Below, in pieces: positions 1 through 9,935 of a stretch of 63,978 bases of DNA (its first letter is position 1; every line of letters begins with the position of its first letter). Below the pieces are notes generated by a model, which did not search any database, was not told where the DNA came from, and saw only the letters and a list, made by a program, of their open reading frames with translations. The translations under genes and the position numbers were made by a program. Source of the DNA: Gammaproteobacteria bacterium (lineage in GTDB: Bacteria; Pseudomonadota; Gammaproteobacteria; Pseudomonadales; Pseudohongiellaceae); the NCBI GenBank assembly GCA_030832825.1, contig JAURIJ010000012.1:1-63978 (forward strand), written 5' to 3'.

Positions 1-939
1 CGTTTCACCACCCAGCGTCAGGAAGCCGACGAAGTGCGGATTCTTTCCGGCGTCTTCGAGGGGCGCACCACCGGCACGCCCATCGGCCTTCTCATCGAGA
101 ACACCGATCAGCGCTCCAAGGACTATGGCCGGATCGCCGAACAGTTCCGTCCCGCCCATGCCGATTACACCTATCTGCAGAAGTACGGCATTCGTGACTA
201 CCGCGGAGGTGGCCGTTCCTCTGCCCGTGAGACTGCCATGCGAGTGGCCGCTGGCGCCATTGCGAGGAAGTATCTGCTCGAACACTGCGGGGTGCAGATC
301 CGGGGCTATATGTGCCAGCTTGGCCCCATCAAGATCGAGAATTTCGACTGGGATGAAGTCGAGCGCAACCCGTTCTTCTGCCCGGATGCGGCTCGTGTGC
401 CGAAAATGGAAGCCTATATGGCGGCCTTGAACAAAGAGGGCAACTCCATCGGCGCCCGCATCAATGTGGTGGCCAGCGGAGTGCCGGTCGGCCTCGGCGA
501 GCCGGTGTTCGACCGCCTCGATGCCGACCTTGCCCATGCGCTGATGAGCATCAACGCGGTGAAAGGGGTGGAGATCGGCGCCGGTTTCGAGTGTGTGACC
601 CAGAAGGGCACCGAGCACCGTGATGAGATGCGCCGCGAGGGTTTCTTCTCGAACAATGCCGGGGGCATCCTGGGTGGCATTTCCTCAGGTCAGGACATCC
701 TGGCCAGCATCGCTCTCAAGCCCACCTCCAGCATTCGCCTGCCCGGCCGCTCCATGGACATTCACGGCAACCCCGTCGAAGTCGTCACCACCGGCCGCCA
801 TGATCCCTGTGTAGGCATCCGTGCCACGCCGATTGCCGAGGCCATGATGGCCATCGTGCTGATGGATCATCTGCTTCGACATCGTGCGCAGAATGTCGGC
901 GTAGTCTCTGCCACGCCAGTGATCGGCGCGGGTCAATAG
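1..939 (+). CDS. aroC: Chorismate synthase, 5' truncated by window edge
   Basis: Chorismate synthase converts 5-enolpyruvylshikimate-3-phosphate to chorismate, the last step of the shikimate pathway, using reduced FMN. The reading frame is open from base 1, so the start codon lies upstream of the window. The 312 visible residues compare with about 360 in full-length enzymes, so roughly 50 N-terminal residues are missing. Family signatures are clear: [16 protein letters not shown] near residue 70 and [17 protein letters not shown] near the C-terminus. The gene is followed by a 108-bp AT-richer gap before leuC, so it probably belongs to an upstream unit. Confidence 0.97.
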   Translation, partial: RFTTQRQEADEVRILSGVFEGRTTGTPIGLLIENTDQRSKDYGRIAEQFRPAHADYTYLQKYGIRDYRGGGRSSARETAMRVAAGAIARKYLLEHCGVQIRGYMCQLGPIKIENFDWDEVERNPFFCPDAARVPKMEAYMAALNKEGNSIGARINVVASGVPVGLGEPVFDRLDADLAHALMSINAVKGVEIGAGFECVTQKGTEHRDEMRREGFFSNNAGGILGGISSGQDILASIALKPTSSIRLPGRSMDIHGNPVEVVTTGRHDPCVGIRATPIAEAMMAIVLMDHLLRHRAQNVGVVSATPVIGAGQ

Positions 940-940
940 A

Positions 941-955
941 ATTCCTGCAAGGAAT
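941..955 (+). terminator. Short inverted repeat after aroC
   Basis: A perfect 6-bp stem (ATTCCT/AGGAAT) with a 3-nt loop begins just after the aroC stop and is followed by an A-rich stretch, not a clear T tract. It could be a weak terminator, but the stem is AT-rich and short, so this is tentative. Confidence 0.25.
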
Positions 956-1047
956 CCAAATAATAAAATAGTTTCATTTCGGTTATTGAAGATCGACGAG
1001 TATAGTTTTCCCACATCTCACAGTGATGGCCAAGACGGTAAATTCTC

Positions 1048-2490
1048 ATGACTGGTAAAACCTTGTACGACAAACTCTGGGACTCTCATCTCGTGAAGCA
1101 GCGCGATGACGGGACGGCACTCATCTATATCGACCGCCAGCTGATTCACGAAGTCACTTCGCCCCAGGCCTTCGAGGGTCTGCGTCTGGCCGGGCGACGT
1201 CCGTGGCGCGCAGAGGCCAACTTTGCAACGCCCGACCACAACATCCCCACGACTCGCGAAGAGCGCCAGCAAGGCCTGGAAGGCATCCGCGACCCGATCT
1301 CCCGCATTCAGGTCACGACGCTGGACGACAATTGCCGCGAATTCGGCATCTTCGAGCTGGACATGAATGATGAGCGTCAGGGCATCGTGCATGTGGTCGG
1401 TCCGGAGCAGGGCGCCACCCTGCCGGGCATGACCATCGTCTGCGGCGACTCCCACACCTCCACGCATGGGGCGCTGGGCGCGCTGGCGCATGGCATCGGC
1501 ACCTCCGAGGTGGAGCATGTGATGGCCACGCAGTGCCTGCTGCAGACCAAGATGAAGAACATGCTGATCCGTGTGGATGGGCGATTGAATCCTGGTGTCA
1601 CCGCCAAGGACATCGTGCTGGCCATCATCGGCGAGATCGGCACGGCAGGCGGCACCGGCTACACCATCGAGTTTGGCGGCGAAGCCATCCGCTCCCTGAG
1701 CATCGAAGGCCGCATGACGGTGTGCAACATGGCCATCGAGGCGGGCGCTCGCGCCGGCCTGATCGCCGTGGACGAAACCACGCTGCACTACATCAAGGGG
1801 CGTCCGTTTGCGCCCAAGGGTGACATGTGGGAGAAGGCGGCTGCCGCCTGGCGTTCCCTGGTGAGCGATTCCGATGCGCATTTCGACCGTGTGGTGGTGA
1901 TCGATGCCGCGGACATCATTCCACAGGTGACCTGGGGAACCTCGCCCGAAATGGTGGCACCCATCACCGGCGAAGTGCCTGATCCGGACAAGGAAGACAA
2001 CCCGACGCGTCGCGAGAACATGCGCCAGGCCTTGAAGTACATGGGCCTGAAGCCAGGCACGCGCATCACTGACATCAAGCTGGACTGCATCTTCATCGGT
2101 TCCTGCACCAACTCGCGCATCGAGGATTTGCGCGCTGCCGCGGCGGTGGTCAAGGGCCGCAAGGTGGCTGCCAACGTCGAGATGGCGCTGGTTGTGCCAG
2201 GTTCCGGCCTGGTCAAGAAGCAGGCGGAGGCAGAAGGTCTGGACAAGATCTTCATCGAGGCAGGCCTGGAGTGGCGCGAGCCCGGCTGTTCCATGTGTCT
2301 GGCAATGAATGCCGACCAGCTCGGGGCGGGCAAGCATTGTGCGTCCACCTCCAACCGCAACTTCGAGGGGCGTCAGGGCTTCGGCGGACGCACGCATCTG
2401 GTGAGCCCGGCCATGGCTGCGGCAGCTGCCATCCACGGCCATTTCGTCGACGTGCGTGACATCCTGTTCACGGCCGATCGACCCGCCTGA
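1048..2490 (+). CDS. leuC: 3-isopropylmalate dehydratase large subunit
   Basis: Large subunit of isopropylmalate isomerase, an aconitase-family [4Fe-4S] enzyme that interconverts 2- and 3-isopropylmalate in leucine biosynthesis, acting with LeuD. The 480-residue length is normal. The three iron-sulfur cysteines are visible: Cys353 in FIGSCTNSR, and Cys414 and Cys417 in PGCSMC. The N-terminal [12 protein letters not shown] is typical of the proteobacterial enzyme. The ATG at 1048 has only a weak ribosome-binding site. leuD follows after 41 bp. A TATAGT at 1001-1006 could be a -10 element, but I see no good -35. Confidence 0.97.
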   Translation: MTGKTLYDKLWDSHLVKQRDDGTALIYIDRQLIHEVTSPQAFEGLRLAGRRPWRAEANFATPDHNIPTTREERQQGLEGIRDPISRIQVTTLDDNCREFGIFELDMNDERQGIVHVVGPEQGATLPGMTIVCGDSHTSTHGALGALAHGIGTSEVEHVMATQCLLQTKMKNMLIRVDGRLNPGVTAKDIVLAIIGEIGTAGGTGYTIEFGGEAIRSLSIEGRMTVCNMAIEAGARAGLIAVDETTLHYIKGRPFAPKGDMWEKAAAAWRSLVSDSDAHFDRVVVIDAADIIPQVTWGTSPEMVAPITGEVPDPDKEDNPTRRENMRQALKYMGLKPGTRITDIKLDCIFIGSCTNSRIEDLRAAAAVVKGRKVAANVEMALVVPGSGLVKKQAEAEGLDKIFIEAGLEWREPGCSMCLAMNADQLGAGKHCASTSNRNFEGRQGFGGRTHLVSPAMAAAAAIHGHFVDVRDILFTADRPA

Positions 2491-2531
2491 GACCGTCCCA
2501 TGTACTCGAATTCAAGCAGAGGTTCCAAGCA

Positions 2532-3179
2532 ATGAGAAAGTTCACCATGCAGTCCGGGCTGGTCATGCCTCTGGACAGGGCGAATGTCGACACCGACTTC
2601 ATTATCCCCAAGCAGTTCCTCAAGTCGATCAAGCGCAGCGGCTTCGGCCCGAATCTGTTCGACGAGCACCGATATCTGGACAAGGGCGAGCCCGGACGAG
2701 ACAACAGCAGCCGGCCGCTGAATCCCGATTTCGTGATGAACAAGCCGCGTTACAAGGGAGCCTCCGTGCTGCTCGCGCGGGAGAACTTTGGTTGCGGCTC
2801 CAGCCGCGAACACGCGCCCTGGGCGCTGGACGACTACGGTTTCCGCGTGATCATCGCCCCGAGCTATGCCGATATTTTCTTCAATAATTGCTTCAAGAAT
2901 GGGATCCTACCCATTGTTGTTGATAAGAAAATTTTCGATCAGCTCTTCCTGGAGGTGGATGCCGCCGAAGGCTATTCCCTGACCGTGGATCTCGAGCGTC
3001 AAGTGATCGTGAAGCCCGATGGCAGCACCATCGCCTTCGAGGTGGACAGCTTCCGCAAGTACTGCCTGCTCCATGGGCTGGACGACATCGGCATCACCCT
3101 GCAGGACGCCGATGCGATCAAGGCCTTCGAGGCGCGCTGGAAGGCGTCCGCTCCCTGGTATTTTGGTGCGCAGGCCTGA
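2532..3179 (+). CDS. leuD: 3-isopropylmalate dehydratase small subunit
   Basis: Small (swivel-domain) subunit that completes the LeuCD isomerase. The protein has 215 residues, the standard size. It carries the family segment [16 protein letters not shown], and the N-terminal [13 protein letters not shown] is typical. The ATG at 2532 follows a modest purine-rich stretch (AGAGGT). leuB, which usually comes next in Pseudomonas-type clusters, is absent: asd starts 48 bp downstream. Confidence 0.97.
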   Translation: MRKFTMQSGLVMPLDRANVDTDFIIPKQFLKSIKRSGFGPNLFDEHRYLDKGEPGRDNSSRPLNPDFVMNKPRYKGASVLLARENFGCGSSREHAPWALDDYGFRVIIAPSYADIFFNNCFKNGILPIVVDKKIFDQLFLEVDAAEGYSLTVDLERQVIVKPDGSTIAFEVDSFRKYCLLHGLDDIGITLQDADAIKAFEARWKASAPWYFGAQA

Positions 3180-3227
3180 GTCTCAGGCCGCGCAATTGAA
3201 CTCTGATTTCCGACAGGACGACTTGCA

Positions 3228-4247
3228 ATGAAGACTTACAACGTGGCAGTGGTGGGCGCAACAGGAGCGGTCGGCGAGACGCTGATCAGCATTCTGGAGG
3301 AGCGCAATTTTCCGGTGGGTGAGCTGTTTCTGCTGGCCAGCGAGCGCTCCGCCGGCACGAAGCTGATGTTCCGCGGCAAGCCTGTCACGGTGCAGAACCT
3401 GGCTGACTTCGATTTTTCCAAGGCGCAGATCGGTCTGTTCTCGGCCGGCGGCAGTGTGTCGGCGCAGTACGCCGAAAAGGCGGGCAGGGCAGGGTGTGTC
3501 GTCATCGACAATACCTCTCACTTCCGTTACGAGGCCGACATCCCGCTGGTGGTGCCCGAAGTGAACCCGGAGCGCATCGCGGATTATCCCAATCGCAACA
3601 TCATCGCCAACCCGAATTGCTCCACCATCCAGTTGCTGGTGGCGCTCAAGCCGATTCACGACAAGGTGGGCATCGAGCGCATCAACGTCGCCACCTATCA
3701 GGCGGTATCGGGCACGGGCAAGCTGGCCATCGAGGAGCTGGCCAAGCAGACGGCCGATCTCCTCAACGGTCGCACGCCGGTCACCAAGGTCTACCCCAAG
3801 CAGATCGCCTTCAATGTGCTGCCTCAAATTGACGTGTTCCTGGACAATGGCTATACCAAGGAAGAGATGAAGATGTCCTGGGAGACCAAGAAGATCCTGG
3901 GTGACGACTCCATCCGGGTGAATGCCACCTGCGTGCGGGTGCCGGTGTTCTATTCTCACTCCGAAGCCGTGCACATCGAAACGCGCAGCCCGATCAGTGT
4001 CGAGGAAGTGCGCGCGCTGCTGGCAAACGCGCCGGGTGTGGAGTTGATGGACGAGCGCAAGCCCGGTGGCTATCCGACAGCGGTAGGAGATTCCGCCGGC
4101 AAGGATGCTGTGCTGGTGGGTCGCATCCGTTCCGACATTTCGCATCCCAACGGACTGAATCTGTGGATTGTGTCAGACAACGTGCGAAAAGGGGCTGCGC
4201 TGAACTCCGTACAGATTGCCGAAGTGTTGATAAAAGACTATTTGTAA
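3228..4247 (+). CDS. asd: Aspartate-semialdehyde dehydrogenase
   Basis: Reduces aspartyl phosphate to aspartate semialdehyde with NADPH, the branch point to lysine, diaminopimelate, methionine and threonine. The 339-residue protein has the N-terminal nucleotide-binding loop GATGAVGE (about residues 9-16) and the catalytic cysteine, Cys131, in NPNCSTIQ. The conserved RVPVFYSHSEAVHIE carries the substrate-site histidine. The start at 3228 has a good Shine-Dalgarno (AGGACG, about 8 nt upstream). Downstream, 135 bp separate it from fimV. Confidence 0.97.
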   Translation: MKTYNVAVVGATGAVGETLISILEERNFPVGELFLLASERSAGTKLMFRGKPVTVQNLADFDFSKAQIGLFSAGGSVSAQYAEKAGRAGCVVIDNTSHFRYEADIPLVVPEVNPERIADYPNRNIIANPNCSTIQLLVALKPIHDKVGIERINVATYQAVSGTGKLAIEELAKQTADLLNGRTPVTKVYPKQIAFNVLPQIDVFLDNGYTKEEMKMSWETKKILGDDSIRVNATCVRVPVFYSHSEAVHIETRSPISVEEVRALLANAPGVELMDERKPGGYPTAVGDSAGKDAVLVGRIRSDISHPNGLNLWIVSDNVRKGAALNSVQIAEVLIKDYL

Positions 4248-4290
4248 TGAATACTTGCACGCGTTTTTGAAGCGTGTTTCTCGGGATTGT

Positions 4291-4307
4291 GAGGTCGCTT
4301 AGACCTC
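4291..4307 (+). terminator. Possible weak terminator between asd and fimV
   Basis: A perfect 6-bp stem, GAGGTC/GACCTC, with a 5-nt loop lies in the asd-fimV gap and is followed by a pyrimidine run (CTTTCC). A second inverted repeat, CACGC/GCGTG, lies just upstream around 4258-4275. Neither has a strong T tract, so termination here may be partial. Confidence 0.3.
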
Positions 4308-4382
4308 CTTTCCCTGCGTGCACCCAACCTTCCAGCAGTCGAGTGTGACAGCCTCACCAGCCATAAAAAGAAGGAACGGAAA

Positions 4383-6302
4383 ATGGTCAGAAAGCCGGTG
4401 GTGATTTTTACCTCGTTCGTGCTGTTGGCGGCGGCCAATGCCAAGGCCCTCGGCCTGGGTGAAATCACCCTAGAGTCGGCGCTGAACCAGCCCCTTCGGG
4501 CCAATATTCCCGTTCTCCAGCTGGGTAGCGTTCGCGCCGAGCAGATCAGTGCCCAGCTGGCTTCCGACAGCGACTTCGAACGTTTCTCCATCGATCGCGA
4601 AGCCTTTCTCGACAATATCCGCTTTGATGTGCGCCCCGCCGGAGCAGAAGCGGTTGTGCAGATCAGCACCCAGGATGTGGTGCGCGAGCCCTATCTGAGT
4701 TTTGTGCTGGAGACCCGCTGGCCGTCCGGGCGTCTGCTGAGCGAATACACCGTGCTGCTGGACCTGCCCGCGTTTGCGCAGGATGCCCCGGCACTGGTGA
4801 TTCAGCAGCCGTCGCAGCAAGTCGAAACGCAGGAATCTTTTTCACAAAAATCTATAAATCAATCAATTGCGGCTGATTCTTCGGGCGATTCACAAGCACA
4901 ATCCATGCGGCTGGCAGCGCCTGCCGAGCCGGCTCCGACGAGTCCGGCACCCGTCGAGGAACCGCCTGCAGCGCTGGTGGCACAACTGGATGCGAACGCC
5001 GGGGCGGACGCTGCTGCGCCCGTGAACGCTGCGGCTGCGCCAGCGCCTCAGACTCCCGCCACACCCGCTGCCACGCCCGGCCCACTGGCGGCCCCGGCAG
5101 ACGCTGAAACGCTGACCACCGATGCCAACGACACGCTCTGGGACATCGCACTGCGCGTGCGCCCGGACAGCTCCGTGTCGGTGCAGCAAACCATGCTGGC
5201 CATCCAGCGCCTGAATACCGACGCCTTCATCGGCGACAACATCAACATGATCCGGCGTGGCCAGGTCCTGCGTCTGCCGGACATCGAGCAGATCCGCGCC
5301 CTGAGTTCGCGAGAGGCCACGGGCGAGGTTGCCCGCCAGAATCAGCTGTTCGAGAACCGTCGCAATGTGCCGCTGACTTCCCAGCCACTGACGCCGCCGC
5401 CTTCCGCTCCCGCCACACCGGACGCCGGCCCGCGCGGCGAACTGAGCGTGGTGAGTGTCGACAATGCGGCGCCGGGCACCCAGGCGGTGAGCGGCCAGAG
5501 CGCTGAGCTGGATGCACGCATTGCCAGCCTGGAAGATGTCCTGGCGGTGCAGCGTGAAGAGGCCGATCGCGCCGCCCTGCTGAATGCCGAACTGACTGAG
5601 CGGTTGGGCCTGCTGGAAGAGCAGATCGCGTCAGCCCAGGAGATCATCCGGCTGCGCGACCTGGAACTGGCGCAGCTGCAGGAGTCGCTCGCGAATGCCC
5701 CCGCCGAGGAACCCGTCGTCGAGGAGCCTCCCACCGTGATCACCATGGCGCCCGAGCGCAGCTTCCTCGGGACGCTGCTGGCATCGCTGGTGGCCAATAC
5801 AGCCGCTCTGCTGGCAGTGACAGCGCTGATCATTTCCCTGCTGGTCTTCATGCTGATCAAGCGCAATCGCGCCGCCGAGCAGGCGGCAGCCCTTGCCGGC
5901 ATGGACGGCTTGGCCGCTGAACTGCGCATTTCCGAGAACCAGCTCAAGGTGGGTGTTGCGGAAGAGTTCGAGCGCGGTGCGATCGCGGCCTACGAAAGCA
6001 GCGTCAGGGTAGAGCCCGGTTCTCTTGCGAAGGCTGCTGATTACAATGATCTGCAGTTCGTCGACGAGACTGTGCTGAGCTCGCTGGAAAAGCCCGAAGC
6101 CGACAAGGCCGCTGTCGAAGACGATGACGACGTGTTCGAATACCTCTCCGATGCCGACGAAGCGGCCACCAAGCTGGACCTGGCCCGTGCCTATTTCGAG
6201 ATGGGCGACAGTGACGGCGCGCGCGAGATTCTTGAAGAGGTCCTGCGAGAAGGCGACGAGGATCAGGTCAAGGATGCCCGGACACTCCTGAGCAAACTTT
6301 GA
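4383..6302 (+). CDS. fimV: FimV-like peptidoglycan-binding protein
   Basis: FimV proteins are inner-membrane proteins that organise type IV pilus secretin assembly, polar localisation and twitching. The order seen is: a signal-like segment and FimV N-terminal domain (residues 1-150), a Pro/Ala-rich linker, a LysM domain (about 244-298), a coiled coil (about 374-440), one transmembrane segment (about 459-493), an acidic region, and the conserved C-terminal FimV domain (about 593-639). At 639 residues it is shorter than Pseudomonas FimV (around 900), mainly in the acidic cytoplasmic part. No other pilus gene is in the window. The start has a strong ribosome-binding site (AGAAGGAACGG). Confidence 0.93.
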   Translation: MVRKPVVIFTSFVLLAAANAKALGLGEITLESALNQPLRANIPVLQLGSVRAEQISAQLASDSDFERFSIDREAFLDNIRFDVRPAGAEAVVQISTQDVVREPYLSFVLETRWPSGRLLSEYTVLLDLPAFAQDAPALVIQQPSQQVETQESFSQKSINQSIAADSSGDSQAQSMRLAAPAEPAPTSPAPVEEPPAALVAQLDANAGADAAAPVNAAAAPAPQTPATPAATPGPLAAPADAETLTTDANDTLWDIALRVRPDSSVSVQQTMLAIQRLNTDAFIGDNINMIRRGQVLRLPDIEQIRALSSREATGEVARQNQLFENRRNVPLTSQPLTPPPSAPATPDAGPRGELSVVSVDNAAPGTQAVSGQSAELDARIASLEDVLAVQREEADRAALLNAELTERLGLLEEQIASAQEIIRLRDLELAQLQESLANAPAEEPVVEEPPTVITMAPERSFLGTLLASLVANTAALLAVTALIISLLVFMLIKRNRAAEQAAALAGMDGLAAELRISENQLKVGVAEEFERGAIAAYESSVRVEPGSLAKAADYNDLQFVDETVLSSLEKPEADKAAVEDDDDVFEYLSDADEAATKLDLARAYFEMGDSDGAREILEEVLREGDEDQVKDARTLLSKL

Positions 6303-7120
6303 ACCTGGAGACACCCTTTCCCCACCGCATCGCCCTCGGCGTCGAGTATGACGGCGCCGCCTTTCATGGCTGGCAGCAGCAGGGCAGTCCTGTCCTGCCC
6401 ACCGTGCAGGCTAGGTTGGAAGCCGCTCTGTCGGAGATCACCAGTCATCCCGTCAAGCTCACCTGTGCCGGGCGCACGGATACTGGCGTTCACGGCACGG
6501 GTCAGGTGGTGCATTTCGATTGTGCCGTTGACCGTGGTGAAAAGGCCTGGCGTCGCGGTGGCAACAGTCTGCTGCCGCCAAGTCTGCGCATCGTCTGGGC
6601 GAAGTCCGTGCCGGCCGATTTCCATGCGCGCTTCTCGGCACAGTCCCGCCGCTATCTTTACGTCATCTACGACAATCCGGTGGAGCCGGCCGTGCTTGCC
6701 CGCCATCTCACCCATACTCGGGAAACCCTGGATATCGATGCCATGCACGCCGCCGGGCAGTTGCTGCTGGGCGAGCAGGACTTCAGTTCCTTTCGTGCCG
6801 CTGGTTGCCAGTCGCGCACACCGTTCCGCAATGTGATGCACCTGCAAGTCACCCGGCATCACCGCTTCATCGTCATCGACATTGAGGCCAATGCCTTCCT
6901 GCAACACATGGTGCGCAACATCGCCGGCACCTTGATGGAGATCGGGGCAGGGCGACAACAGCCCCAGTGGGCAGCGACAGTGCTGCGGGCGCGCGATCGC
7001 ACGGTGGCCGCAAAAACCGCAAGCCCTTGTGGTCTGTATCTTGTTTCCGTGCGTTATCCCATGGAGTTCGGTCTTCCGGAGGTTTCGGTCGGGCCGGCTT
7101 TTTTGCAGCCCTTTGCGTAG
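6299..7120 (+). CDS. truA: tRNA pseudouridine(38-40) synthase
   Basis: TruA converts uridines 38-40 in the anticodon arm of many tRNAs to pseudouridine. The catalytic aspartate is Asp61 in CAGRTDTGVHG. The 273-residue length matches the family. Translation apparently begins at TTG 6299, which overlaps the fimV stop codon (TGA 6300-6302), indicating translational coupling. No better ATG lies nearby, and the N-terminal RIALGVEYDGAAFHGWQ aligns with other TruA proteins. The fimV-truA-trpF order is the one found in Pseudomonas. Confidence 0.95.
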   Translation: MNLETPFPHRIALGVEYDGAAFHGWQQQGSPVLPTVQARLEAALSEITSHPVKLTCAGRTDTGVHGTGQVVHFDCAVDRGEKAWRRGGNSLLPPSLRIVWAKSVPADFHARFSAQSRRYLYVIYDNPVEPAVLARHLTHTRETLDIDAMHAAGQLLLGEQDFSSFRAAGCQSRTPFRNVMHLQVTRHHRFIVIDIEANAFLQHMVRNIAGTLMEIGAGRQQPQWAATVLRARDRTVAAKTASPCGLYLVSVRYPMEFGLPEVSVGPAFLQPFA

Positions 7121-7136
7121 GCTCCCGCAGGGTTCT

Positions 7137-7146
7137 TTGCTAGAAT
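7137..7146 (+). promoter_or_regulatory. Possible extended -10 promoter for trpFBA
   Basis: TTTGC-TAGAAT reads as an extended -10 element (TGn before TAGAAT at 7141-7146) about 30 bp before the trpF start. No convincing -35 is seen, which is tolerated in extended -10 promoters. Confidence 0.35.
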
Positions 7147-7175
7147 CGCAACCTTTTCCAGAACCGGGCAGTAGT

Positions 7176-7811
7176 GTGCAGCGAACTCGCATCAAGATCT
7201 GTGGATTGACCAGCGTAGAGGATGCTCTGCAGGCAGCAGAGCTTGGGGCCGATGCCATCGGCTTGGTGTTTTACCCGCGCAGCTCACGCGCCCTGGACGC
7301 ACAGCGTGCTGGCGCCATACGGCGGGCGCTGCCCGCCTTCGTGAACGTGGTGGGCCTGTTCGTGAATCCCACCGAAGCCGAAGTCGAGCTGGTGCTGAAG
7401 CATGTACACCTCGACTGCCTGCAGTTTCACGGCGATGAATCGCCCGCCTTCTGCGCCTCGTTCGGTCTTCCGTTCATGAAGGCGATCCGAGTTCGTCCCG
7501 ATCTCGATCTTGCCAAGGAAATTTCCAGATTTTCAAATGGTTCCGCCATTCTTCTCGATAGTTACGACAAACACATGGCCGGCGGAACCGGCACGGCATT
7601 CGACTGGGCTATCGCCCAGCGCTGCGTGGCGGAATCCGCCTCCAAGATCGTGCTGGCCGGGGGCCTCGATCCCGCCAACGTGGCAGGTGCCATACGGCAG
7701 GTCAGACCCTATGCAGTCGATGTCAGCAGCGGCGTTGAATCCGCCCCAGGACGCAAGAGCGTAGAACGCATGCGTGAGTTCATAAACGAGGTAAATCGTG
7801 TCAACTGTTAA
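7176..7811 (+). CDS. trpF: Phosphoribosylanthranilate isomerase
   Basis: TrpF catalyses the Amadori rearrangement of N-(5-phosphoribosyl)-anthranilate, the third step of tryptophan synthesis. The protein is 211 residues, a single TIM barrel starting with [14 protein letters not shown] and ending in the phosphate-binding region AVDVSSGVE. The frame is open further upstream, but homology begins at the GTG at 7176, which I take as the start. The last 14 bases overlap trpB, so trpF and trpB are probably translationally coupled. Confidence 0.95.
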   Translation: MQRTRIKICGLTSVEDALQAAELGADAIGLVFYPRSSRALDAQRAGAIRRALPAFVNVVGLFVNPTEAEVELVLKHVHLDCLQFHGDESPAFCASFGLPFMKAIRVRPDLDLAKEISRFSNGSAILLDSYDKHMAGGTGTAFDWAIAQRCVAESASKIVLAGGLDPANVAGAIRQVRPYAVDVSSGVESAPGRKSVERMREFINEVNRVNC

Positions 7812-9039
7812 GCCAGAGCAAGTTGTCGGCGCCACTGCCGCAGATCCCTTCAGCGGTCCCGACGCGCACGGCCATTTCGGTCGCTACGGTGGTGTCTTTG
7901 TGGGGGAAACCCTGATTGCCGCCGTGGAGGAACTCGATAAGGTATACACCACCATGGCGGGCAAGCCGGAATTCTGGGCCGAGATCGACCGGGATCTGAA
8001 ATTCTATGTCGGCCGTCCGTCACCTTTGTATGTGGCCGAACGACTGACCGCGCATTTCGGCGGTGCGAAGATCGTGCTCAAACGGGAAGACCTCAACCAT
8101 ACCGGTGCGCACAAGATCAACAACACCATTGGGCAGGCATTGCTGGCGAAGTTCATGGGCAAGCCGCGCATCATTGCCGAGACCGGTGCCGGTCAGCACG
8201 GCGTGGCCAGTGCCACCATCGCCGCCCGTCTCGGGCTGCAGTGCGACGTTTACATGGGCGCCGAGGACATCAAGCGGCAGTCTGCCAACGTGTACCGCAT
8301 GAAGCTCATGGGGGCCCGCGTGATCGCCGTGGAATCCGGCTCGCGCACGCTCAAGGATGCCTTGAACGAAGCGCTGCGCGACTGGGCCACCAATGTCGAC
8401 AATACCTATTACATCATCGGCACGGCGGCAGGGCCGCACCCGTACCCGCGCATGGTGCGTGACTTCCAGTCAGTGATCGGGCGCGAAGCCCGGCAGCAGT
8501 CCATGGAGCTGTTCCGCCGGCTGCCCGATGCGCTGGTCGCCTGTGTCGGCGGTGGCTCAAACGCCATCGGCCTGTTTCACCCCTTCCTGCATGATACCGA
8601 TGTCAGCATGTATGGCGTGGAAGCGGGTGGCGATGGTCTGGAGACTGGACGGCATGCGGCGCCACTAAGTGCCGGTCGCCCTGGGGTTCTGCATGGCAAT
8701 CGCACCTATCTGATGACCGACGCAGCCGGCCAGATCATGGAGACCCACTCTGTGTCGGCTGGTCTGGATTACCCGGGCGTGGGGCCTGAGCACGCCTGGC
8801 TCAAGGACATAGGCCGCGTGAATTATGTGGCGGCGACGGATACCGAGGCGCTGGAAGCCTTCCGCTATCTAAGCCGCATGGAAGGCATCATTCCGGCGCT
8901 CGAGTCCGCCCACGCCATTGCCTACGGATGCAAGCTGGCGGCACAGTTGCCGAAAGACAGGATTGTGGTGATCAACTTGTCCGGGCGCGGCGACAAGGAC
9001 ATCCACACTGTTGCCGGCATCGATGGCATCGAAATCTGA
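7798..9039 (+). CDS. trpB: Tryptophan synthase beta chain
   Basis: The beta subunit joins indole and serine to make tryptophan using PLP. The PLP-binding lysine is Lys106 in HTGAHKINN, and the phosphate-binding glycine loop [10 protein letters not shown] is present. The 413-residue length is normal. It starts with GTG at 7798 behind GAGG, inside the end of trpF. trpA follows after 24 bp. In Pseudomonas trpBA is elsewhere under TrpI control; here it is next to trpF, as in betaproteobacteria and some other gammaproteobacteria. Confidence 0.97.
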   Translation: MSTVKPEQVVGATAADPFSGPDAHGHFGRYGGVFVGETLIAAVEELDKVYTTMAGKPEFWAEIDRDLKFYVGRPSPLYVAERLTAHFGGAKIVLKREDLNHTGAHKINNTIGQALLAKFMGKPRIIAETGAGQHGVASATIAARLGLQCDVYMGAEDIKRQSANVYRMKLMGARVIAVESGSRTLKDALNEALRDWATNVDNTYYIIGTAAGPHPYPRMVRDFQSVIGREARQQSMELFRRLPDALVACVGGGSNAIGLFHPFLHDTDVSMYGVEAGGDGLETGRHAAPLSAGRPGVLHGNRTYLMTDAAGQIMETHSVSAGLDYPGVGPEHAWLKDIGRVNYVAATDTEALEAFRYLSRMEGIIPALESAHAIAYGCKLAAQLPKDRIVVINLSGRGDKDIHTVAGIDGIEI

Positions 9040-9063
9040 TCTCAAGTCTGCGAGTCACATCTC

Positions 9064-9882
9064 ATGAGCCGTATCAGTCAGACCATGGCCGCCCTGCGGG
9101 CAGCAAAACGCAAGGTTCTCATTCCCTATCTGGTCGCGGGCGATCCCGACAAGGGCACCACGCTGGCCCTGATGCATGCGCTGGTGGCTGCCGGCGCCGA
9201 CATCATCGAGCTGGGCATTCCCTTCAGCGACCCTTCGTCGGACGGCACCGTGATTCAGCTGGGCGCCGAGCGGGCGTTGCGCGAGGGCACCACACTGCAC
9301 GACGTGATGGATATCGTGCGGCAGTTCCGTGCACACGATGCCACGACCCCGATCGTGCTCATGGGCTATCTGAATCCGATCGAGATCATGGGTTACGAGG
9401 CCTTTGCCAGTGCCGCTCAGGCGGTGGGGGCGGATGGCGTGCTTATCGTGGACATGCCGGCCTACGAATGTGCGGAGCTGTTCGACGCGGTGCGACCGCG
9501 CGGTCTGGACACGGTATTTTTGGTGGCGCCGACCACGACTCAGTCGCGTCTTGCCTCGATCTGCGCCAGTTCCACCGGCTATCTCTATTACGTTTCGCTG
9601 AAGGGCGTTACCGGAGCCGCGATCACTGACAAGGGCGATATCAAGTCCAAGATTGAACACCTGCGCACCATGACCGACCTGCCGGTCGTGGTGGGTTTCG
9701 GCATCAAGGACGCGGCCTCTGCCGTCGACATGGCGAGCATCAGTGACGGTGTTATAGTGGGCAGCGCCCTGGTGGATGCCATTTCGCGTCTGCACAGGGG
9801 CGGCGTGGCGACACCGGATGATCTGGCAGCCACCGTGGCGGTCATCGCGTCGATCCGCAGCGCCATAGAAAACATCAAGTAA
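9064..9882 (+). CDS. trpA: Tryptophan synthase alpha chain
   Basis: The alpha subunit cleaves indole-3-glycerol phosphate to indole and glyceraldehyde-3-phosphate, and channels indole to TrpB. It is a 272-residue TIM barrel. The catalytic glutamate is in IIELGIPFSDP and the catalytic aspartate in SSDGT. The usual ADGP motif reads SDGT here, a mild change that keeps the aspartate. The C-terminal phosphate-binding VVVGFGIKDAASA is clear. A 53-bp AT-rich gap separates it from accD. Confidence 0.96.
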   Translation: MSRISQTMAALRAAKRKVLIPYLVAGDPDKGTTLALMHALVAAGADIIELGIPFSDPSSDGTVIQLGAERALREGTTLHDVMDIVRQFRAHDATTPIVLMGYLNPIEIMGYEAFASAAQAVGADGVLIVDMPAYECAELFDAVRPRGLDTVFLVAPTTTQSRLASICASSTGYLYYVSLKGVTGAAITDKGDIKSKIEHLRTMTDLPVVVGFGIKDAASAVDMASISDGVIVGSALVDAISRLHRGGVATPDDLAATVAVIASIRSAIENIK

Positions 9883-9935
9883 TCGTTATATCCACTTGAT
9901 TTGAATATTTAAATTGTGAATCACGGTAGTCTGTC

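Noticed and set aside
1018..2442. Long open frame (474 codons) antisense to leuC
   Set aside because: LeuC motifs are complete on the plus strand; the antisense product is His/Arg/Gln-rich without family resemblance, as expected of GC-rich shadow frames.
2508..2521. GAATTCAAGCAGA repeated before leuD and before etfA (40668-40680)
   Set aside because: A 13-bp match is expected by chance many times in 64 kb, and no function is implied.
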